Below are positions 15,532-20,312 of a stretch of DNA of 20,312 bases, piece after piece. The stretch's first letter is position 1, and the number at the start of each line of letters is the position of its first letter. The position numbers and the translations under genes are program-made. The stretch comes from Pseudomonadota bacterium (GTDB lineage: Bacteria; Myxococcota; UBA9042; PHBI01). The notes under the pieces are model-generated. The model was not told where the DNA came from and searched no databases. It saw nothing but the letters and a program-made list of their open reading frames with translations. The stretch lies in contig SXIE01000357.1 in NCBI GenBank assembly GCA_005772945.1, forward strand, positions 1-20,312, written 5' to 3'.

Positions 15532-15546
15532 CCGCGCTTAGCGCGG
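15532..15546. repeat. Perfect inverted repeat in the VKOR leader
   Basis: CCGCGC and GCGCGG are separated by TTA (15538-15540), immediately after the candidate -10 box. It could be an operator or simply a leader hairpin; the sequence does not decide. Confidence 0.35.
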
Positions 15547-15643
15547 CCTCGCGCCTTCGCGGGCTTTGCGAGGAACTTGCCGACCGCACGCGGGACGCCA
15601 TAATCGGGCGCTCGCCGGCGAATCGGCGGCGCACGGAGACGCC

Positions 15644-17155
15644 ATGGGGACGGTCGAGAACAAAGACGGGGACGGTGCCGCCGCCCCAGTCGGAACCTGG
15701 GGAAACCCGGAGCCAGCGCCAGCACCGCCGACGGGGGCCGCACCAGAGGCGGTCGCGGGGCCCGAGTCGGTAGCGCATGCCGACGAGCCCGAGACGCCGC
15801 TGCACACGTTCGAGCCGCCGCCGACGATGGCACCCCGGACCGATCGCTTCCGGCGCGTGCAGACGGGGACGGGCCCCGGGGCCTCGGCGCAAGCGGGGAT
15901 GCCGGCAATGCTGCTCCCGCCCGAGCGCCAGACGAATCCGCCGGGGCGGCCGGCGTCGATGGGCGGGCGGCGCTCGCTGTGGGTCTGGTTCGTGCTCGTC
16001 ACGGCGTGCGCCGGCTTCTTCTTCGCGGCCACGTCGACCTCGGACTTCGTGCAGCACGTCGATGGCCAGATCCACGCAATTCACTGCTCGGTCCTACCGG
16101 GCGGCGCCGCGAACCTCGAGGGCTCGAGCTGCCGCGACGCGATGTTCTCGCCGTACAGCTCGTTCTTTCGGAGCAGCATCTGGGGCGGGATCCCGGTAAG
16201 CCTGCTCGGGCTCGGGGTCTTCTCGTTTCTCGCCGCCTTCGCTCTTTACCTCGGACTGAAGCGCGATGTGGTTCGGCGCGACACGGGCTTTCTGTTCTTG
16301 GGCTCGCTCGTCCCGGTCATCACGAGCGGGATCTACGCATTTTTGTCGGCGACCGAGATCGGCGGGATCTGCCAGGTCTGCCTGGGGATCTACATCGCCT
16401 CCGGTCTCACGTTCGTCGCCGCGCTCGTCGCCCACGTGGTGGCGCCGCGCAGTCCGCCGGGCACCAAGCGCTGGGGGCGCTGGGCCCTGTGGTTCACCGA
16501 GGGCGTGGCCTTCGTGGCGCTGCTGGTCGTGCTCTATGTGGCGATGGTGCCGAGCGACCGCAAGAGCATCGAAGGGTGCGGCGGCCACCTCGTGCAGCGC
16601 GATGACGTGGCGAACGTCATTCTGCACTTCCCACGCGCGGCCAACACGACGCCCGCTTTGGCGGTGATCGATCCGTTCTGCCCGACCTGCCGCGCGCTCG
16701 ACACGCAGCTCAAGTCGAGCGGGCTGGACCAGAAGCTGGCGATGGATGTGCTCCTCTTTCCGCTCGACTCGAAGTGCAATTGGATGGTGAAGGAATCCAT
16801 GCATCCCGGTGCATGCACCGTCAGCGAGGCGATGCTGTGTGCGCCCGAAGCGGCGCCGCAGATCTTGGCGTACGCCTTCAAAGAGCGCGAGACGCTGGCG
16901 AAGATGGGCAAGGAGAATCAGGCCGCGCTGAAGGCCGATCTCGAGGACCACTTCCCGGCCGTCAAGGGCTGCCTCGGCAGCGAAGGGGCCAAGGCCAAGG
17001 TCAATAAGAGCCTGCGCTTCGCGGTCGCGAACGCGCTTCCGGTGCGGACGCCGCAGCTCTTCATCGACGACACGGGCGTGTGCGCCGAGAACCTCGAGCT
17101 CGGACTCGAGTACACCATCACGCGCATGATCGAGCGCGCTCAAGGCGGGAGGTAA
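15644..17155 (+). CDS. VKOR-thioredoxin fusion, membrane disulfide oxidoreductase
   Basis: A 503-residue protein. ATG 15644 has GGAG five bases upstream. Residues 1-~107 are Pro/Ala-rich and look disordered. Five membrane segments follow at about 108-131, 183-205, 213-235, 242-266 and 282-303, the arrangement of bacterial vitamin K epoxide reductase homologues. The VKOR cysteines are present: loop pair C148 and C163 (IHCSVL..GSSCRDAM) and the quinone-side CXXC at C243/C246 (GGICQVCLGIY). The C-terminal ~200 residues are thioredoxin-like, with CPTC at 346-349 (DPFCPTCRALD) and a probable cis-Pro in RTPQLFIDD. Such fusions form disulfides in exported proteins and pass electrons to quinone, doing the work of DsbA and DsbB. 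Several extra cysteines in the thioredoxin part are unusual. First gene of a tight operon. Confidence 0.93.
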   Translation: MGTVENKDGDGAAAPVGTWGNPEPAPAPPTGAAPEAVAGPESVAHADEPETPLHTFEPPPTMAPRTDRFRRVQTGTGPGASAQAGMPAMLLPPERQTNPPGRPASMGGRRSLWVWFVLVTACAGFFFAATSTSDFVQHVDGQIHAIHCSVLPGGAANLEGSSCRDAMFSPYSSFFRSSIWGGIPVSLLGLGVFSFLAAFALYLGLKRDVVRRDTGFLFLGSLVPVITSGIYAFLSATEIGGICQVCLGIYIASGLTFVAALVAHVVAPRSPPGTKRWGRWALWFTEGVAFVALLVVLYVAMVPSDRKSIEGCGGHLVQRDDVANVILHFPRAANTTPALAVIDPFCPTCRALDTQLKSSGLDQKLAMDVLLFPLDSKCNWMVKESMHPGACTVSEAMLCAPEAAPQILAYAFKERETLAKMGKENQAALKADLEDHFPAVKGCLGSEGAKAKVNKSLRFAVANALPVRTPQLFIDDTGVCAENLELGLEYTITRMIERAQGGR

Positions 17156-17157
17156 CG

Positions 17158-17844
17158 ATGGAGCTCATTCGGCACGTGGCGCCGTTGGCGCTGGGGATCC
17201 TGGTGCCGTCGATCATGGTCGGCAACTGGCTCGGGACGGCATCGGCCGAGCTCGCCGCGATGGACCCGAACGCCAAGACCGAGGTCATCGCGTCGGTCGC
17301 CGAGGAAGGCTATTGCACGCGCGAGCTCAAGCAGATCGTCCGGCGCATCGCCGGTTCCTGCGGGCTTCTCGGCGGCCAGGGACGCGGGTGCGAGCCGACC
17401 GACGCCAAGAAGGTCGTCGAGCTCACGCCCGACGACTTCAACAAGCTCTTCCTGCCGCTGAAAGACCGCGTGCGCATCGTCCAGTACGACATGGCCAAAT
17501 TCGATCTCGACGAGAGCGCCCAAAAGACGGTCGAGGGCGTCTGGGGCGACCGTCGCGGCGCGAGCTTCTTCTTCGTGGTGTCGCGCGCGAGCCCCGAGGG
17601 CGCGGTGGACAAGAACCGCGAGCTCAGCGAGAAGCGGGCCAAAGCGGTGCTCGACCACCTCGAGGCGCGCTTCCAAGACCCCGACATCAAGAAGCAAGTC
17701 GGGCTCCTCTGGCTCGGTGAGGAGTTTGCGCAGCTCAAGGCGGAGGATTTCTGCACGTGGAATCGCAGTCGTTCGAGCGAGAAATGCGAGGAGAAAGAGA
17801 TCAATCGCAGCGCGCTCATCGCGTGGATCGATTGCCAAATATGA
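17158..17844 (+). CDS. Exported six-cysteine OmpA-like protein
   Basis: A 228-residue protein. ATG 17158 has a near-perfect GGGAGG site and starts 2 bases after the VKOR stop. Residues 1-~33 are a signal peptide or membrane anchor (VAPLALGILVPSIMVGNWLG, possible cleavage at ASA-EL). Residues ~105-228 have the outline of an OmpA-like domain: a strand-helix start RIVQYDMAKFDLDESAQKTV, VVSRASPEG..KNRELSEKRAKAV, and a final INRSALIAWIDCQI. The usual GHTD and NRRVE signatures are changed, so peptidoglycan binding is uncertain. Six cysteines at 53, 68, 78, 199, 210 and 226 flank the domain, an even number in an exported protein, so three disulfides are plausible. Placed between an oxidase and a thioredoxin, it may be their client; that is inference. 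Confidence 0.75.
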   Translation: MELIRHVAPLALGILVPSIMVGNWLGTASAELAAMDPNAKTEVIASVAEEGYCTRELKQIVRRIAGSCGLLGGQGRGCEPTDAKKVVELTPDDFNKLFLPLKDRVRIVQYDMAKFDLDESAQKTVEGVWGDRRGASFFFVVSRASPEGAVDKNRELSEKRAKAVLDHLEARFQDPDIKKQVGLLWLGEEFAQLKAEDFCTWNRSRSSEKCEEKEINRSALIAWIDCQI

Positions 17845-18503
17845 GGTCCGCGCTCGTCGTGTGGCTCGCCTTGGCGGCGGGATGCGGTGGTAAGGGCCCG
17901 AGCGGTGGCGCGAGCGGCACGGCCGCCACGGCCGCCACTGCGAACGTTGACAGTGTCAACATCGCGGACGCGAGCGCGGCGCCCGTGGTGATCGCGGGGG
18001 ATCCCAAGGCCTACCAGTCCTTCTGCGACAAGCACTGGCCGGGCGAAGGCCCCGCGGCCATGACGTGGAAAGGTCCGGCGCTCAAGAAGCTGGCGGGCGT
18101 TGTCGAGAGCGCCGCCCCCGCGTCGGCCGGGCGCTGGACCTGGGTCTCGTTCTGGGCGACCTGGTGCGGGCCGTGTCTCATCGAAATGCCGCTCATTGCC
18201 AAATGGCGCGACGGGCTCCAGAAGGACGGCGTCCCGATGAACGTCGAGCTGTGGAGCATCGACGACGACGAGGCGGCCCTGCGCGAGAAGGTGAAGGGCG
18301 GCATGATCGGCCCTATCGGACACGTCAAATGGGTCGAGTCGCCGGCGGTTCTTGCGGCGTTTCTGCAGACGCTCGGGCTCAATCCCGACTCGGCGATCCC
18401 GATTCAGATGCTGGTCGACCCGAACGGCAAGCTGCGCTGCGTGCGCGTCGGATCCGTGCACGACGACGACTGGGGCACCGTCCGGAAGCTCGTCGGCAAG
18501 TAG
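17841..18503 (+). CDS. TlpA/ResA-like thioredoxin, probable lipoprotein
   Basis: A 220-residue protein whose ATG overlaps the preceding stop (ATGA), indicating translational coupling. The N-terminus MRSALVVWLALAAGC ends at C15, a probable lipid attachment cysteine, though Ala at -3 is a weaker lipobox than Leu. A Gly/Ala/Ser/Thr-rich linker (~16-50) leads to the catalytic domain. The active site is FWATWCGPCLIEMP with C109 and C112, and the sequence resembles the TlpA/ResA/DsbE family, which act as membrane-anchored thiol reductants or in cytochrome c and disulfide handling. C62 and C200 are additional. The family's cis-Pro position is plausibly in SAIPIQMLVD. The role here, reduction or relay for the neighbouring oxidase and OmpA-like protein, is inferred from context. 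Confidence 0.88.
   Translation: MRSALVVWLALAAGCGGKGPSGGASGTAATAATANVDSVNIADASAAPVVIAGDPKAYQSFCDKHWPGEGPAAMTWKGPALKKLAGVVESAAPASAGRWTWVSFWATWCGPCLIEMPLIAKWRDGLQKDGVPMNVELWSIDDDEAALREKVKGGMIGPIGHVKWVESPAVLAAFLQTLGLNPDSAIPIQMLVDPNGKLRCVRVGSVHDDDWGTVRKLVGK
17946..17960. repeat. Perfect 7+1+7 palindrome inside the TlpA-like gene
   Basis: GTTGACAGTGTCAAC is an inverted repeat around a single base, in the low-complexity linker of the lipoprotein, where it encodes part of NVDSVN. It shares its core with another palindrome in carB at 20243-20255. Confidence 0.6.
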
Positions 18504-18519
18504 CGTGACGCTCGACCTC

Positions 18520-19575
18520 ATGCCGCGCCGGTTGCCGCTCCTGACGGCGGATCTGGCGGGCACCGGCGGCACCATCAAGGTGGCGCCCGAGGACTTCGTC
18601 GTCGAGGAGCTACCCGCCTATCTGCCGAGCGGCGAAGGCCAGCACCTCTACGTCTGGGTCGAGAAGCGCGACCTCACGACCCAGGACGCCGCGCGCCTCC
18701 TGGCCCAGGGCGTCGGGACCAACGAGCGCAACGTCGGCTACGCCGGCCAGAAGGACAAGACGGCGCTCACGCGGCAGTGGTTCAGCATCGTCACGAACCG
18801 CGATGAGGTCGCCGTCGACGACCCGCGCGTGCGCATTCTGTCGGTCGCGCGGCACGGCAATAAGCTCCGGCTCGGGCACGCGAAGGGCAATCGCTTCACG
18901 GTGATCGTGCGCGGCGTGGTTCCGGACGCTTGCACGCGTGCGCAAGCGATCATCGCGCGCCTCGCCGTGACCGGACTGCCGAACTTCTTCGGACCGCAGC
19001 GCTTCGGACGGCGCGCGGATAATGCCGTGCTGGGCGCCGCGCTGCTCGGCCTCGGCGAGCACCCGCAAGAACGGCATGCGCAGGCGGATCGACACCTGCG
19101 CCGGCTCGCGCTCTCCGCTTTGCAAAGCGAGCTCTTCAACCGCAGCCTCTGCGAACGCCTGGCGGACGGGCTCTGGGACGAGGTCATCGAAGGTGACGTC
19201 CTTCAGCGCCGCGGCGGTGGACTCTTCACGACCGAGGACCTTGCGGTCGACCGCGAGCGCCTCTTGCGTGGCGAGGTCGACGCAACCGGCCCTCTCCCCG
19301 GTCCGCGGGAGAGGCCCGAAGCGCGCGGCGCGGCGCGTGAGCGCGAGGACCGCGTGCTCAGCGCGGCCGGCGTCCCGCGCGAAACCTTTCTCCATGGCCG
19401 CGGCGAGGCCGAGGGCGCGCGCCGGCCCTATCGCATCCCAATCGCCGACGTCACCCTGCGCGAACTCGCGGGCAGCACCGCACTCGAAGTCTCCTTCCCG
19501 CTGCCGCCCGGCTCCTACGCCACGCGCGTCCTCGCCGAGCTCACCAAGTCCGACGTCGCCGTTCCGGAAACCTGA
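18520..19575 (+). CDS. truD: tRNA pseudouridine(13) synthase TruD
   Basis: A 351-residue enzyme that converts uridine 13 of tRNA to pseudouridine. The catalytic motif GYAGQKDKTALTRQWFS has the active-site Asp at D79, and NFFGPQRFGRR is the family's second signature. The N-terminus, IKVAPEDFVVEELPAYLPSG, and the C-terminal block FPLPPGSYATRVLAEL fit TruD from end to end. ATG 18520 is chosen because TruD proteins begin about here. A GTG at 18505, one base after the previous stop, is in frame and would add five residues; no ribosome binding site clearly favours either. Part of the VKOR operon by spacing, with no obvious functional link. It ends 9 bases from the convergent carB. Confidence 0.94.
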   Translation: MPRRLPLLTADLAGTGGTIKVAPEDFVVEELPAYLPSGEGQHLYVWVEKRDLTTQDAARLLAQGVGTNERNVGYAGQKDKTALTRQWFSIVTNRDEVAVDDPRVRILSVARHGNKLRLGHAKGNRFTVIVRGVVPDACTRAQAIIARLAVTGLPNFFGPQRFGRRADNAVLGAALLGLGEHPQERHAQADRHLRRLALSALQSELFNRSLCERLADGLWDEVIEGDVLQRRGGGLFTTEDLAVDRERLLRGEVDATGPLPGPRERPEARGAAREREDRVLSAAGVPRETFLHGRGEAEGARRPYRIPIADVTLRELAGSTALEVSFPLPPGSYATRVLAELTKSDVAVPET

Positions 19576-19588
19576 CGACGCGCGTCAG
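19572..19588. terminator. Hairpin spanning the convergent truD and carB stops
   Basis: CTGACG (19572-19577) and CGTCAG (19583-19588) pair around a five-base loop; each arm holds one gene's stop codon. There is no T-tract, so intrinsic termination is doubtful. Confidence 0.3.
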
Positions 19589-20312
19589 CCCTGGACTTCG
19601 CCGAGGTGGCGCGGGATGAGCGGCCCCGCCTTCATGTGCGCGATGGCGTGGATCCCCGCCGCCAACCCCGCGATCGTCGTGTAGCATGGGATCTTCGCCG
19701 CCACCGCCGCACGCCGGAAATGGATCGCCCCCCGCCCGGCCGCGAGCACCAGCGCGGTCCCTTCGAGGCGGCTCTGCGGATCCACGCGCGCCGTTCCGAG
19801 CCCGAGCGCCTGCAGCGCATCGGCCGTGATGTCGCCCGCCGCGACCACGAATCCGAGCGCCTCCAGCTCCGCGACCAACGGCACCAGCTGTACCGCATCC
19901 AGCGGATCCACGCGCAACACCGCGCGCCCGCTGAGCGGCAGGTGGATCCCCGCCCCGCGCAACGCCTTCGCATACGCCTCGGCAAACGTCGGCCCGCTCC
20001 CCATCGTCTCGCCGGTCGACTTCATCTCGGGCCCGAGCATCACGTCGACCCCAGGGAATTTCCGAAACGGCAGGACCGCCTCTTTCACGCTCGTCATGTG
20101 CGGGCGACGCTCCGACGTCACACCGAGCTCGACCAGCGTCTTGCCGGCCATCACGCGCGCCGCGATCTTGGCCAGCGGGCGGCCCGTCGCCTTCGCCACG
20201 AACGGCACCGTGCGCGACGCGCGCGGGTTCACCTCCAGCAAATAGACAGTGTCTACATTCACGCCCGCGTCATTCGGCTCCTGCACGATCGCATACTGCA
20301 CGTTCATCAATC
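19585..20312 (-). CDS. carB: Carbamoyl-phosphate synthase large subunit, C-terminal part (runs off the window)
   Basis: The visible 242 codons are the C-terminal end of CarB, which makes carbamoyl phosphate from bicarbonate, ammonia and ATP for arginine and pyrimidine synthesis. The frame is open to the right edge; the missing N-terminal part lies beyond it. LMNVQYA and LEVNPRASRTVPFVAKATG are the classic end of the second ATP-grasp domain, followed by LAKIAARVMAGKTL and LGPEMKSTGETMG. The last ~130 residues form the allosteric MGS-like domain (LVPLVAELEALGFVVAAGD ... YTTIAGLAAGIHAIAH). Compared with E. coli CarB, the segment between NVQYA and VYLLEV is about nine residues longer; this insert contains a palindrome. 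It is a partial gene only because of the window, with no sign of decay. Confidence 0.95.
   Translation of the reverse strand, partial: LMNVQYAIVQEPNDAGVNVDTVYLLEVNPRASRTVPFVAKATGRPLAKIAARVMAGKTLVELGVTSERRPHMTSVKEAVLPFRKFPGVDVMLGPEMKSTGETMGSGPTFAEAYAKALRGAGIHLPLSGRAVLRVDPLDAVQLVPLVAELEALGFVVAAGDITADALQALGLGTARVDPQSRLEGTALVLAAGRGAIHFRRAAVAAKIPCYTTIAGLAAGIHAIAHMKAGPLIPRHLGEVQG
20243..20255. repeat. Palindrome in a short insertion of carB
   Basis: TAGACAGTGTCTA is an inverted repeat of six bases around one central base, located in the extra ~9-residue stretch of CarB where it encodes part of NVDTVY on the minus strand. It resembles the palindrome at 17946-17960. Confidence 0.55.

Noticed and set aside
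14642..16084. 480-codon minus-strand frame across the 15-kb gap
   Set aside because: It overlaps two supported genes in other frames, and its product is Arg/Pro-rich low complexity without motifs.

Overview
The window is 20.3 kb of very GC-rich, gene-dense bacterial chromosome. Gene content and style suggest the Myxococcota (former Deltaproteobacteria) or a near relative: many short-signal secreted proteins, a metzincin-like protease with an EF-hand-like loop, OmpA-domain and PQQ-propeller proteins, a VKOR-thioredoxin fusion, and TruD. This placement is an inference from style, not from a marker gene. I saw no tRNA, rRNA, CRISPR array, transposase or phage gene. The exception in composition is the first ~105 bases, which are AT-rich and join abruptly to the GC-rich remainder, so the left edge may be a chimeric junction or a transferred fragment.

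Layout. 91-2446 (minus): a B12-binding-type radical SAM protein followed by the start of a small secreted protein that runs into the AT-rich edge. 2573-3010 (plus): a small winged-helix-like protein, divergent from the radical SAM gene. 3092-7059 (plus): a large secreted metzincin-like protease, then a secreted OmpA-domain protein. 13064-7073 (minus): a three-gene operon of cyanophycin synthetase cphA, a second cyanophycin-synthetase-like Mur ligase lacking the ATP-grasp domain, and an RsmB-family rRNA m5C methyltransferase. 13206-13835 (plus): a secreted protein with four GHSLDSA-type repeats. 15047-13842 (minus): a PQQ-like beta-propeller protein. 15048-15643: a ~600-base intergenic region with strong hairpins and a textbook intrinsic terminator on the plus strand, so probably a small RNA or leader. 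15644-19575 (plus): an operon of VKOR-thioredoxin fusion, Cys-rich OmpA-like protein, TlpA-like thioredoxin lipoprotein and tRNA pseudouridine synthase TruD. 19585-20312 (minus): the C-terminal part of carB, cut by the window edge.

How they work together. The cyanophycin pair should make the nitrogen/carbon reserve polymer multi-L-arginyl-poly-L-aspartate. CphA keeps all three domains, including an HxxEH site associated with making its own primers. Its partner keeps the N-terminal and Mur-ligase parts only. The VKOR/OmpA-like/TlpA cluster has overlapping or nearly abutting genes and looks like an envelope thiol-redox module: a membrane oxidase, a six-cysteine periplasmic or outer-membrane protein that could be its client, and a membrane-anchored thioredoxin. 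The most novel-looking items are the ATP-grasp-less cyanophycin synthetase partner, this redox module, the repeat protein at 13206, and the structured RNA region near 15.4 kb.
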